This document shows positions 34,732 to 42,933 of a stretch of DNA of 64,000 nt, piece by piece. The translations under genes and the position numbers were made by a program. Position 1 is the first letter of the stretch. The number at the start of each line of letters is the position of its first letter. The notes below the pieces were generated by a model, which was not told where the DNA came from, searched no databases, and saw nothing but the letters and a program-made list of their open reading frames with translations. Source of the stretch: Nocardia arthritidis (GTDB lineage Bacteria; Actinomycetota; Actinomycetes; Mycobacteriales; Mycobacteriaceae); NCBI RefSeq assembly GCF_011801145.1, contig NZ_CP046172.1, positions 8,122,001 to 8,186,000 of the forward strand, given 5' to 3'.

Positions 34732-36895
34732 TACCTGCGGTTTTATGGGCTTGACGGCGCCGAGTTGCCACCAGCGCCAACACATCCGCGCCGTACTGAT
34801 CGATCTTCTTCGCCCCGATTCCCGGAATCGCGGCCAGCGCGGCGTCGTCGGCGGGCAGCTGCTCGGCGATGGCGGTGAGGGTGGTGTCGGTGAACACCAC
34901 GAACTCGCGCACCCGCAGTGCCTGCGCCTTCTCCTCGCGCCAGGTCTGCAACATGCCGAGCAGTTCGGCGTCCAGTTCGGCCGGACACCGCCTGCATCGC
35001 CCGAGCATCGTCGCATACGTACCGATCAACGGCTTACCGCAGACCCGGCAATGCGGGCGAACGCCGTTGGCGCCGGTGTGCTCGACCGGCGCGGCGATCC
35101 GCGATGCGGGCGAATCGTCGGGGATCAGCCCGTTCAGGAAGCGCGACCGGCGGCGGGTGCGGCGGCCGCCCTCACCGCGGGCGAGCGCCCATGACAGCCG
35201 CAAATGCTCGCGCGCCCTGGTGACACCTACATAGAGGAGTCGCCGCTCCTCCTCCAGCGCGGCCTCATCGGCGACCGAGCCGTCGTCGGCCAGCACATGT
35301 GCGATGGGCATGGTCCCGTCGGACAGGCCGACCAGGAAGACGGCGTCCCATTCCAAACCCTTTGCGGCGTGCAGTGAGGCGAGCGTCACACCCTGGACGG
35401 TCGGCGGGTGCCGCGCCTCGGCGCGGGCGGCCAGCTCGCGCAGCAACCCGCCCAGTTCGAGTTCCGGATCGTGTCCGACCAGTTCCTCGGTGAGCTGCAC
35501 CAGCGCCATCAGCGACGACCAGCGTTCCCTCGCCTGCGCGCCCGCGGGTTCGGTCGCGGTGAGCCCGTGCGGCGCGAGCGCGGCCCGGACCAGCGTGACA
35601 AGCGCTGTGCCGCTGCGGGATTGATCGGGCAGATCCTCGCGCGCGGCCACCTGACGCAGCGCGACCACCGCCTGCTTCACCTCGGGTCGTTGGAAGAAAC
35701 CCTCGCCCCCGCGCACCTGATAGGGAATGCCGCGCTCGGTGAGCGCCTGCTCGTAGTTCTCGGATTGGGCGTTGATCCGGTACAGCACGGCGATCTCGGC
35801 CGCGGGCACGCCATCGGCGATCAGCTTTTCGATCGATGCGGCAACGGCATTCGCCTCCGCGGGCACATCCTCGTATTCGGCGAAGGACGGCTCCGGACCG
35901 TCCGAGCGCTGGCCGATCAGCTGCAATCGGCTGCCCGCGATGCGGCCGCGCGCCACCCCGATCACCCGGTTGGCCAGCGAAACCACCTGCGGGGTCGAAC
36001 GATAGTCGCGTTCCAGCCGGACCACGGTGGCCTCCGGGAAGCGGCGGGAGAAGTCGAGCAGGTAGGCGGGCGTCGCGCCGGTGAAGGAATAGATGGTCTG
36101 GTTGGCGTCGCCGACGACGGTCAGATCGTCGCGGTCGCCGAGCCAGGCATCGAGCACCCGCTGCTGCAGCGGGGTGACGTCCTGGTATTCGTCCACCACG
36201 AAACTGCGGTAGCGGCCGCGGAATTCATCGGCCACCGCCGGATAGTCCTCCAGCGCCGCGGCGGTGTGCAGCAGCAGATCGTCGAAGTCGAGCAGCAACC
36301 CGTCGGGCGTGGTCTTGAGCTTCTCGTACGCGGCGTACACCTCGGCGATCCGCGCCGGATCGTATGGGGTGTCGCGATGCTGCCGCGCCGCGGCCGCCGG
36401 ATAGTCCTCCGGTGCGATGAGCGTCGATTTCGCCCACTCGATCTCACCGAGCAGGTCGCGCACGCTGTCGGTATGCGTCGGCAGACCCGACGCGTGCGCG
36501 GCCTGGGCGACCAGCTGGAATTTGCCGTCGATCAGCCGCCACGGCACATCGCCGACGATCTGCGGCCAGAAGTACCGCAGCTGCCGCAGCGCGGCGGCGT
36601 GAAAGGTGCGGGCCTGCACCTGATTCGCATCGCCGCCGAGGCCGAGCGCGCGCAGCCGGTTGCGCAGTTCGCCCGCCGCGCGGGCGGTGAACGTCACGGC
36701 GAGCACCTGATCGGCCTTCACATGCCCGGCCGAGACCAGGTGGGCGATGCGATGGGTGATGGTGCGCGTTTTACCGGTGCCCGCGCCTGCGAGCACGCAC
36801 ACCGGACCGCGCGGGGCGCGCACGGCGGCGGCCTGCTCCGGATCGAGTGCGTCGAGGTCGGGGGCTGGCACGCGCTCAATGATGACAGCCCGCAC
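34724..36895 (-). CDS. uvrD2: UvrD2-type ATP-dependent DNA helicase with HRDC domain
   Basis: Superfamily 1 3'-5' helicase of 723 residues. Walker A is LAGAGTGKT (about 35-43), motif [11 protein letters not shown], motif [13 protein letters not shown], motif [14 protein letters not shown], and motifs [17 protein letters not shown] and [13 protein letters not shown]. The tetracysteine segment CRVCGK...CRRC and a C-terminal HRDC domain (about 640-710) mark UvrD2. GTG at 36895 is chosen to match the M. tuberculosis N-terminus. The MarR-type gene stops 20 bp upstream. Confidence 0.94.
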   Translation of the reverse strand: MRAVIIERVPAPDLDALDPEQAAAVRAPRGPVCVLAGAGTGKTRTITHRIAHLVSAGHVKADQVLAVTFTARAAGELRNRLRALGLGGDANQVQARTFHAAALRQLRYFWPQIVGDVPWRLIDGKFQLVAQAAHASGLPTHTDSVRDLLGEIEWAKSTLIAPEDYPAAAARQHRDTPYDPARIAEVYAAYEKLKTTPDGLLLDFDDLLLHTAAALEDYPAVADEFRGRYRSFVVDEYQDVTPLQQRVLDAWLGDRDDLTVVGDANQTIYSFTGATPAYLLDFSRRFPEATVVRLERDYRSTPQVVSLANRVIGVARGRIAGSRLQLIGQRSDGPEPSFAEYEDVPAEANAVAASIEKLIADGVPAAEIAVLYRINAQSENYEQALTERGIPYQVRGGEGFFQRPEVKQAVVALRQVAAREDLPDQSRSGTALVTLVRAALAPHGLTATEPAGAQARERWSSLMALVQLTEELVGHDPELELGGLLRELAARAEARHPPTVQGVTLASLHAAKGLEWDAVFLVGLSDGTMPIAHVLADDGSVADEAALEEERRLLYVGVTRAREHLRLSWALARGEGGRRTRRRSRFLNGLIPDDSPASRIAAPVEHTGANGVRPHCRVCGKPLIGTYATMLGRCRRCPAELDAELLGMLQTWREEKAQALRVREFVVFTDTTLTAIAEQLPADDAALAAIPGIGAKKIDQYGADVLALVATRRRQAHKTAGRK

Positions 36896-36914
36896 CGACA
36901 AGAACCCGGGTGGC

Positions 36915-37382
36915 TCAGCCCCTGTCGCGCAGCATGCGCAGCGCCCCCGCGAAATGGGCGGCGTCGGATCCGAGCGGGGCGAAGAATTCCTGATCGCAGT
37001 TCTCCACCGCGACCAGCGCCCGATTGACAAGGGCCGCACCGGATTCGGTCGGCGCCAGGGATTTGGCCCTGCGGTCGTGCGGGTGGTCGCGCCGCTCGAT
37101 CAGGCCCTTCTGTTCGAGCGTGCGCAGCACCTGCGAGGTCATCATCGGGTCGGTGGCGGCGTGTTCGGCCAGGTCGCGCTGCATCACCGGCTCCTCGCGG
37201 CGGGCCGCGAAGTAGGTGAGCGAGGCGAGCAGCACGAACTGGACGTGGGTGAGGTCGAAAGGCGCGAGTGCCGCACGCTGGGCCGCCTGCCAGCGGTTGG
37301 TCACCTGCCAGAGCAAGAGCCCGGGACTTTCGTCGGCGGCCGCGAAACGGGTGCGCAGACCGGGTGTTGCGGATTCACTCAT
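36915..37382 (-). CDS. MarR-family transcriptional regulator
   Basis: Regulator of 155 residues with a winged helix: [51 protein letters not shown] and the wing [17 protein letters not shown]. Last gene of a three-gene operon after a SRPBCC protein and an EVE-domain protein, 9 bp after the latter. A near-palindrome AGTATGCGCGCTTACT at 38270-38285 upstream of the first gene could be its operator. Confidence 0.9.
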   Translation of the reverse strand: MSESATPGLRTRFAAADESPGLLLWQVTNRWQAAQRAALAPFDLTHVQFVLLASLTYFAARREEPVMQRDLAEHAATDPMMTSQVLRTLEQKGLIERRDHPHDRRAKSLAPTESGAALVNRALVAVENCDQEFFAPLGSDAAHFAGALRMLRDRG

Positions 37383-37391
37383 CGTCCTCCC

Positions 37392-37844
37392 TCACGCCGG
37401 GGTCGTCTCGTCCAGCATCGCCGCGGAAATCACCGCGAAATCGTGCGCGCTGAGTTCGATCAGCCCGCGCCGCAACACGATTCCCCAGTTCGGCCTGCTC
37501 GTGAGATCCAGTTCGGCGCGCAACCGCTCGATCGGGATCTCCCGCGCGTCGGTCCGGTAGTGCACCGCCCGCCGCCACGGCTCGAAGCAGCCACCGCCCG
37601 GAGCGGCGACTCCCTCCATGACAGCCTGCCAGGCCGGCCGATCGGCGACGACCCCGATGGCGGTGAAGGCGCGGACCGGCGCACCGGCCCGCATACCTTC
37701 CCGTGGCGAGTAGTAGACGAGGCCGTCGCCCGGCGTCATTCGTTCGATGCCGTGTCGCTTGCCGTGATTGGCCTGGACGATCCCGAGTTCGACCCCGCGC
37801 AGGACGTGTTCGCGCGAAACTACGTTGAGCCAGTACTTGGTCAC
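37392..37844 (-). CDS. EVE-domain (UPF0310) protein
   Basis: Cytosolic EVE-domain protein of 150 residues, in the PUA-like fold: YWLNVVSREHVLRGVELGIVQANHGK, MTPGDGLVYYSPREGMR, and ERLRAELDLTSRPNWGIVLRRGLIELS. EVE domains bind modified bases or RNA. GTG overlaps the SRPBCC stop (GTGA). Confidence 0.85.
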   Translation of the reverse strand: MTKYWLNVVSREHVLRGVELGIVQANHGKRHGIERMTPGDGLVYYSPREGMRAGAPVRAFTAIGVVADRPAWQAVMEGVAAPGGGCFEPWRRAVHYRTDAREIPIERLRAELDLTSRPNWGIVLRRGLIELSAHDFAVISAAMLDETTPA

Positions 37845-38263
37845 ACCCGCACCGCCTCGGCGGCCGCGACCAGCGCCTCCAGATCGCGCTGCACACCCTC
37901 GGCCAGGTCGGCGCCCATGATCAGCTTCCACAGCCCGCGCAGCGGACCCTCCATCGAGATGGTGACGGAAACCGTTGTGCGACCGTCATTTTCGGTGACG
38001 TGATGCGCGAACACCAGTCGCGCGCCGATGAGCTTGGAGACGTCGACGAAATCGGTATCGGTCAACCGCTCGACGACGAACTTCACCTTCGGCCCACCCT
38101 TCGGCTTCAGCATTCCGGTGGCACCTTCCGCGAACGGCCCGTCCAGGCGAACCCATTCGGTGTCACCGTTCCACTCCGGCCAGGTGGCCATATCGGCCCA
38201 CTTGGCGAAGAAGGCGGCGGGAGCGGCGGTCGAGGTGGCGCTTGCGGTAGCAATCTGTGTCAT
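37841..38263 (-). CDS. SRPBCC (polyketide cyclase/START-like) family protein
   Basis: Hydrophobic-ligand-binding-fold protein of 140 residues: FFAKWADMATWPEWNGDTEW at the N-terminal helix-grip region, VKFVVERLTDTDFVDVSKL and a C-terminal long helix GVQRDLEALVAAAE. Function unknown; SRPBCC genes often sit with MarR- or ArsR-type regulators. First gene of the operon. Confidence 0.85.
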   Translation of the reverse strand: MTQIATASATSTAAPAAFFAKWADMATWPEWNGDTEWVRLDGPFAEGATGMLKPKGGPKVKFVVERLTDTDFVDVSKLIGARLVFAHHVTENDGRTTVSVTISMEGPLRGLWKLIMGADLAEGVQRDLEALVAAAEAVRV

Positions 38264-38269
38264 GTGAAT

Positions 38270-38285
38270 AGTATGCGCGCTTACT
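38270..38285. promoter_or_regulatory. Near-palindrome upstream of the SRPBCC-EVE-MarR operon
   Basis: AGTATGCGCGCTTACT is symmetric at 14 of 16 positions and lies 7 bp before the ATG of the first gene; a likely MarR operator. Confidence 0.4.
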
Positions 38286-38317
38286 AAATGCCTGTCAATC
38301 CCGACCGCGCGGCGAAG

Positions 38318-38863
38318 TCACGGACGCGCGAGATCCGGTTTCGTCGTGTTGGGAAGTTGACGGACGGCGTGGGTCGCGGCGGTGATGACGCCGTTGTCGT
38401 CGGTGAGATAGAAGGTGGGATAGGCCTGGATCCCGAAGGCCGTCGCGACGGCGCCCTCGCTATTCGGTTCGCAGACGAGTGTGGTTGTCGGAGTGAGCAT
38501 TTCGACCATCGGGTCGGTCGCGTCCCGGGTGGTGACCATGGCGAGGACGTGGTCGCGGGCATAGCCGGCGCCCTGGATGTAGGCGATGAAGTCGGGCAGG
38601 TTGGTGCGGCAATGCGGACAATCGACCGCAAATAGCGCGATGGCAGCGGGGTGGCGCAGGTCGGTGTCGGCGAGGCGGCTGCCATCGATGGCGTGGGTGG
38701 TGAACGCCGGAATCGGGGTGCCGACGGGTAACGCCCGGGCGGTGGTTGCGCCGACGAGTTCTTCGAGCAGGTCGGAGTGCACCCGTATGCGGCGCACCAG
38801 ACCATAGGTGACCAGCAGATTCAGTGCGGTGATGATCGAAAGCACGACAACGAGGATGTTCAT
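38318..38863 (-). CDS. Membrane-anchored thioredoxin-fold protein (TlpA/MauD-like)
   Basis: Protein of 181 residues. One N-terminal membrane helix (ILVVVLSIITALNLLVTYGL) anchors a thioredoxin-like domain on the outer face. The active site is CPHC at 82-85 (FAVDCPHCRTNLPDF), and the cis-Pro loop is QAYPTFYLTD near 149. Another Cys is at 131. CPHC is the DsbA-type motif, which favours disulfide formation. It overlaps the MauE-like gene (ATGA), and MauE/MauD pairs act together on disulfide-rich proteins such as methylamine dehydrogenase. With the cysteine-rich peptide gene upstream, it is probably the oxidase for that peptide. Confidence 0.83.
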   Translation of the reverse strand: MNILVVVLSIITALNLLVTYGLVRRIRVHSDLLEELVGATTARALPVGTPIPAFTTHAIDGSRLADTDLRHPAAIALFAVDCPHCRTNLPDFIAYIQGAGYARDHVLAMVTTRDATDPMVEMLTPTTTLVCEPNSEGAVATAFGIQAYPTFYLTDDNGVITAATHAVRQLPNTTKPDLARP

Positions 38864-39432
38864 CGCGGATGGTCCGGTTCGGTTCGGTTGTGGCGGGTGG
38901 GCGACGGCGCCGGACGGATCAGGTCGGCCAGATCGTCGAAAACGATGAGGGATGCGCCGAGTACGACCCCGGCGAAGGCGGCGATCCACCAGTCGGAGAT
39001 CGCACGGGGGTGATGTCCCGTCGCGGTGGTGGCCAGGCCGATGCCAGTGACCATGAGCAGCAACAGATTACGGACGAGCTGAACCCCCGACACGGGCCGC
39101 GCGGAGCGCCCGAAACAGTGGCACGCGGTGGTGGCGCCGCGGCGCACCGCCGCGGCGATCGCGATGGTGAACGCGGTGAGTGTCGCGGCGGCGAGGACGA
39201 ACCCGGCGATACCGGGCAGCAGCAGCGTGATCGTGACGGCCCATTCGGTGACGATCACCGCGGTCGCCACCGACTCGGCCGGGCGTCCGCGCAGCCGTGG
39301 GACGAGCCCCGCGACCGCGGCCCGGAACCTGCTCCGGGCCGCGGCTCCGAACTTTGCGGCCACCGCGGCGGCGAAGACCGTGACCAGCGCGATCCGCGCC
39401 GCCACCGCCACCGAACCGATCGGATCGATCAC
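38860..39432 (-). CDS. MauE/DoxX-type redox-associated membrane protein
   Basis: Integral membrane protein of 190 residues with four predicted helices (for example VAVAARIALVTVFAAAVAAK, AVTITLLLPGIAGFVL, NLLLLMVTGIGLA and WWIAAFAGVVLGASLIV). The MauE signature C-x-CFG appears as CHCFG at 104-108. In methylotrophs MauE works with MauD for disulfides of MauA. Here no methylamine dehydrogenase gene is present, but a cysteine-rich peptide gene lies 102 bp upstream on the same strand. The last 20 residues are Pro/Arg-rich and cytosolic. Confidence 0.83.
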   Translation of the reverse strand: MIDPIGSVAVAARIALVTVFAAAVAAKFGAAARSRFRAAVAGLVPRLRGRPAESVATAVIVTEWAVTITLLLPGIAGFVLAAATLTAFTIAIAAAVRRGATTACHCFGRSARPVSGVQLVRNLLLLMVTGIGLATTATGHHPRAISDWWIAAFAGVVLGASLIVFDDLADLIRPAPSPTRHNRTEPDHPR

Positions 39433-39534
39433 CGGCGGGACACCTCTTCGACACCTTGCCGGTCAACGGTCGGCGCGGCGCACGGCCCGCCGCGGATCGA
39501 TTCCGTCATCCGTCCCGACATTCCGCGCTTCGGC

Positions 39535-39723
39535 CTACAGCACCTGGCATCGGCCGAGGCCGGAGTTCTGGAGGATGCAATGGCCTTCACAGCATTCGCG
39601 GTCCACCTTGCACTCACCCAACAATGGGACGCACATCCGGATGGGCGCCTTTCTACGGATGACCATCTTGCAGGTGATGGTGTCGGCGATCCGGTCGATG
39701 CGTTCGATCAATGCACTGGCCAT
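39535..39723 (-). CDS. Cysteine-rich peptide precursor with inhibitor-cystine-knot pattern
   Basis: Small protein of 62 residues. The N-terminal 30 are helical and charged without a Sec signal (MASALIERIDRIAD...), with one Cys at 18. The C-terminal 32 residues hold six cysteines at 31, 38, 44, 45, 49 and 59: C-x6-C-x5-CC-x3-C-x9-C. This is the knottin (ICK) spacing of conotoxin, spider-toxin and virus-encoded conotoxin-like peptides, including the ECCEGHC core. The ATG at 39723 has AAGGAG 9 nt upstream; in-frame ATG 39732 and GTG 39744 are alternatives. The gene heads a run with MauE- and MauD-like genes and faces an ABC exporter, so it is probably an exported disulfide-bonded peptide with a removable leader. 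Activity is unknown. Confidence 0.72.
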   Translation of the reverse strand: MASALIERIDRIADTITCKMVIRRKAPIRMCVPLLGECKVDRECCEGHCILQNSGLGRCQVL

Positions 39724-39848
39724 CAGGTTCATCTCCTTGCTCACTGAACCCTGTGCACGGCTCCGGCGACCGCCGGTGCGGCCGTGACGACCGGCGCGGT
39801 GCACATCCTCAGGCTGCGCCAACCATCGGCACGACACGCCGAATCTCG

Positions 39849-39873
39849 AAATTAATTGTGCGACAATAAATTT
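39849..39873. promoter_or_regulatory. AT-rich palindrome in the divergent peptide/exporter promoter region
   Basis: Arms AAATTAATTGT (39849-39859) and ACAATAAATTT (39863-39873) match at 10 of 11 positions around GCG. It lies 11 bp before the exporter ATG. The core ATTGT-N3-ACAAT recurs at 55736-55748. A likely operator and promoter core for the cluster. Confidence 0.5.
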
Positions 39874-39883
39874 CACCAAGCCG

Positions 39884-41959
39884 ATGCCGGATGGGAAAGG
39901 CGGTCGGTGCGCGATGGGCGCGGTTGCGGTGTTCGTACTGGGGCTGGCCTGGCGGGCGGGCCGCCGAGCGGTGGTGGCCTGTGTCGCGGTGAGCCTGGTC
40001 CAGGCGGGCGCGGGGGCGGTCTCGGTGCTGACGGTGCGACATGCCGTCGCCACCGTCACCGGTGCTCGGGAGGCGGCGACGGCACTGCTCGTGCCCGCGG
40101 CCGTGCTGGCCGGGGCGGCATTGGTGTCGCAGACGTTGTCGGGAATCGCGTCGTATCTGCAGGCGGTGCTCGGCGAAAGGACCGCCCAGCTGGCGGTGCG
40201 GCGGGTGATGGTGGTCGCGGCGGCGGCCGAACTGATCCGCTACGAGGATCCGCGGTTCCACGACCGCGTGGTCCGGGCGCACACCACCGCCAACACCTAC
40301 CCGCGCACGGTGGTGCAAGCGCTGCTCTCGGTGATGCACACCGCCATCTACGGTGTCGCGGTCGCCGCCTCGGTGGCCGTGCTGGCCTGGATGACGGTGC
40401 CGCTGCTGTTGCTCGCGGTACTGCCGATGTGGCTGGAAGCGCGCCGATCGAACCGCCGCTGGTACGAACTGGCGGTCTCCCAATCCGAAATCACGCGCAG
40501 CACAATGCATTTGGAGACCATGCTGACCGATCGCGGCGCGGCCGCGGAAATCCGCGCCTTCGCTGCCGGACCCACCCTGCTCGCACGCTGGCAGGACCTG
40601 CGGACCGAATTGCTGACCGAACAGATCCGGCTGCAGCGCATCACGGCGGTCCGGATGACCATTGCCCGCGCCGCGGGCGTCGCGGTGATGGTGGTGCTGG
40701 TCGCGGTCCTGGCCGTCGCGGCCGAGTCCGGTGTGCTCACCCTCGCGACCGCCAGCGCGGTCGTCGTCGCCGTTCAACTGCTCATGGGACAGCTCACCAG
40801 CGTCGCGACCACGCTGTCCATGATCGGGCGTGGGCGGTTGTTCCTCACCGACCTGATGGACTTCACCGAACTTCCCGCGGCGCGACCCGCACCGCCGCCG
40901 CACGCGTTTCGTACGCTCGCCGCCCACCGGCTCGGGTTCACCTATCCGGGGGCAGGCACCGCCGCACTCACCGATATCGAACTCGAACTGCGGGCCGGTG
41001 AGGTGGTGGCGCTCGTCGGCTACAACGGCTCGGGTAAGACGACACTGACCAAAATTCTCGCCGGACTGTACCCGCCGACCACCGGCCGACTGTCTCGCGA
41101 CGGACAACCCCTCTCGGATGCCGACCGCCCGTCGCTGTGCGCCTCGGCCACCCTCGTACCGCAGACCCCGGGCCGATATCCGCTGTCGGCCACGGACAAT
41201 ATCGGCTTCGGCGCCGAACGACCCGATCCGGCCGCCGTGGCCGCCGCGGCCGACAACGCCGGTATTCACCGCCATCTCGCCGGACTGCCCGACGGCTACG
41301 ACACCATCCTCAGCAAGGAGCGCAGCGGCGGCACCGATCTCTCCGGCGGGCAATGGCAGAAGATCGCCATCGCCCGCGGCTTCTATCGCGACACCCCGCT
41401 GCTCATCCTCGACGAACCCACCACCGGCCTGGATCCCGCCGCCGAGGCCGATATCTACCACCGGCTCCGTGCGCTATATGCCGGACACACCATCGTCCTG
41501 GTCACCCATCGCCTGGCCAACATCCGCGACGTGGACCGCATCTACGTCCTCGACAACGGCCGCATCACCGAATCCGGCACCCACGACGAACTGATCGCCC
41601 GCCGCGGCGCCTACCACCGGCTCTACACCCTCCAAGCCGCCGCGTACCAGACACCGCGGGCCAATGGAACAGGAGCAGACCGTACGGCGTTGAATGTCGG
41701 CGTGACCGATGTGAACCCCACCCTGACGATGTACTCGACCACCTGGTGCGGCTACTGCCGCAGGCTGAAGAAGCAGCTGGAGGAGGCCGGTATCAGCTAC
41801 GTCGAGATCGATATCGAACAGGATCCGGCGTCGGCCGAATTCGTCGGCAGCGTGAACGGCGGCAACCATGTGGTGCCCACCGTCAAATACGCCGACGGCT
41901 CCACCGCGACCAACCCGTCGCTGGCCCAGGTCAAGCAGGCGCTGGCCGCAATGGCCTGA
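39884..41959 (+). CDS. ABC exporter (membrane domain plus ATPase) with in-frame C-terminal mycoredoxin
   Basis: Open frame of 691 codons. Residues 1-about 330 are the six-helix exporter domain (VVACVAVSLVQAGAGAVSVL, LLVPAAVLAGAALVSQTLSG, TVPLLLLAVLPMWLEARR). The ATPase follows: Walker A GYNGSGKT near 379, signature LSGGQWQKIAIARG at 486, Walker B LLILDEPTTGLDPAAEA near 506 and the switch His in VTHRLANI. There is no C39 peptidase domain, so it would not cut a leader itself. From residue 607 on the frame encodes mycoredoxin with no stop between. Start ATG 39884, or ATG 39914 with GGGAAAGG upstream. Divergent from the cysteine-rich peptide operon, so probably its exporter. Confidence 0.8.
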   Translation: MPDGKGGRCAMGAVAVFVLGLAWRAGRRAVVACVAVSLVQAGAGAVSVLTVRHAVATVTGAREAATALLVPAAVLAGAALVSQTLSGIASYLQAVLGERTAQLAVRRVMVVAAAAELIRYEDPRFHDRVVRAHTTANTYPRTVVQALLSVMHTAIYGVAVAASVAVLAWMTVPLLLLAVLPMWLEARRSNRRWYELAVSQSEITRSTMHLETMLTDRGAAAEIRAFAAGPTLLARWQDLRTELLTEQIRLQRITAVRMTIARAAGVAVMVVLVAVLAVAAESGVLTLATASAVVVAVQLLMGQLTSVATTLSMIGRGRLFLTDLMDFTELPAARPAPPPHAFRTLAAHRLGFTYPGAGTAALTDIELELRAGEVVALVGYNGSGKTTLTKILAGLYPPTTGRLSRDGQPLSDADRPSLCASATLVPQTPGRYPLSATDNIGFGAERPDPAAVAAAADNAGIHRHLAGLPDGYDTILSKERSGGTDLSGGQWQKIAIARGFYRDTPLLILDEPTTGLDPAAEADIYHRLRALYAGHTIVLVTHRLANIRDVDRIYVLDNGRITESGTHDELIARRGAYHRLYTLQAAAYQTPRANGTGADRTALNVGVTDVNPTLTMYSTTWCGYCRRLKKQLEEAGISYVEIDIEQDPASAEFVGSVNGGNHVVPTVKYADGSTATNPSLAQVKQALAAMA
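41702..41959 (+). CDS. mrx1: Mycoredoxin-1 (glutaredoxin-like), probably with its own start
   Basis: Domain of 85 residues orthologous to M. tuberculosis Rv3198A, which reduces mycothiol mixed disulfides. The active site is TTWCGYCRRLKKQLEEAG, followed by VEIDIEQDPASAEFV, VNGGNHVVPTVKYADGS and TNPSLAQVKQAL. In relatives the gene is separate and begins at the position of the GTG at 41702, which is in frame with the upstream exporter. No convincing Shine-Dalgarno precedes that GTG. Either a fusion protein is made or the domain is produced by internal initiation. The next gene, nudC, is convergent, as in mycobacteria. Confidence 0.87.
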   Translation: MTDVNPTLTMYSTTWCGYCRRLKKQLEEAGISYVEIDIEQDPASAEFVGSVNGGNHVVPTVKYADGSTATNPSLAQVKQALAAMA

Positions 41960-41971
41960 GCCGCGTCCACA

Positions 41972-41997
41972 CACGCCGCACGAATGCGTGCGGCGTG
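41972..41997. terminator. Hairpin between mycoredoxin and nudC
   Basis: A perfect 11-bp stem (41972-41982 with 41987-41997) with a 4-nt loop between two convergent genes. No T-run. Confidence 0.6.
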
Positions 41998-42010
41998 CGT
42001 CTGTTCGCGC

Positions 42011-42910
42011 TCAGTCCCGCGCCGCCCAGGATTCCAGGATGGTGCGGGCGATCGAGATCGATCCGGGCAACAGCAGCCGCGCGCCCTCCCGCTTGGCCGA
42101 CCAATCCCCCGCCGCCAGCGCCGCACGCACCTCGGTCCTGGTGAACCAGTACGCCTCGGCGATCTCACCGTCGGAGAACGCGAGCGACTGTTCCGGATCG
42201 GCGACGGCCGAGAAGCCGAGCATCAGCGAGCGTGGGAACGGCCACGGCTGGCTGCCCAGGTAGTGGATGTCGCGCACGTCGACACCCACCTCCTCCTTGA
42301 TCTCCCGCGCGACGCAGCGCTCCAGCGATTCGCCCGCCTCGACGAATCCGGCGAGCAGCGAGAACAGCGTCTCCGGCCAGGTGTGCTGGCGGCCGAGCAG
42401 CACCCGATCGCCGCCGTCGTGCACCAGGCAGATGACGGCCGGATCGATGCGCGGGAACTCCTCGTCGCCATTCGCGCCGACCCGCGACCAGCCGCCCTTC
42501 ACCGCGGTGGTCGGCGAACCGTCGACACCGTGGAATCCGGCCTTGTCGTGCCAGTTGAGCAGGGCGACCGCGGTGCCGAGCAGCCCGATGACGCGATCGT
42601 CGAAACCGCTGGACATGGCTCGCAGATCCGACAGCTCGCCGGTGAGTTCCCGATCGCGCACCGCCCACACGTGTTTGCCGTCATCGATGCCCAGGAACAC
42701 CGCCGCCGGGCTCGGTTCCGGCGCCAATTCGACGGCCTTGTCGAAGATCAGCGCGCCATCGGCCAGCCGAACCTGACCGCGCCGGTTCACCCGCAGCAAT
42801 TTGGCATCGGCCCAGCCGTCCTTCAGCGCCTGCTCGTCGCCGCGGACCTCCTCGGCCCGGTCGTGGGAGGAACGGGAAAGCAACGGAACGGCATTCAGCT
42901 CAAAGGACAC
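42011..42910 (-). CDS. nudC: NAD(+) diphosphatase NudC
   Basis: Nudix hydrolase of 299 residues that splits NADH to NMNH and AMP and can remove NAD caps from RNA. The Nudix box reads GFVEAGESLERCVAREIKEEVGV, followed by the NudC motif SQPWPFPRSLM. The N-terminal domain shows DGKHVWAVRDRELTGELSD. The two CxxC pairs of the zinc ribbon in E. coli NudC are absent. The start is GTG at 42910. Same neighbours as Rv3199c. Confidence 0.93.
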   Translation of the reverse strand: MSFELNAVPLLSRSSHDRAEEVRGDEQALKDGWADAKLLRVNRRGQVRLADGALIFDKAVELAPEPSPAAVFLGIDDGKHVWAVRDRELTGELSDLRAMSSGFDDRVIGLLGTAVALLNWHDKAGFHGVDGSPTTAVKGGWSRVGANGDEEFPRIDPAVICLVHDGGDRVLLGRQHTWPETLFSLLAGFVEAGESLERCVAREIKEEVGVDVRDIHYLGSQPWPFPRSLMLGFSAVADPEQSLAFSDGEIAEAYWFTRTEVRAALAAGDWSAKREGARLLLPGSISIARTILESWAARD

Positions 42911-42933
42911 GCCTCCGAGGGTAACGGGCGAGA

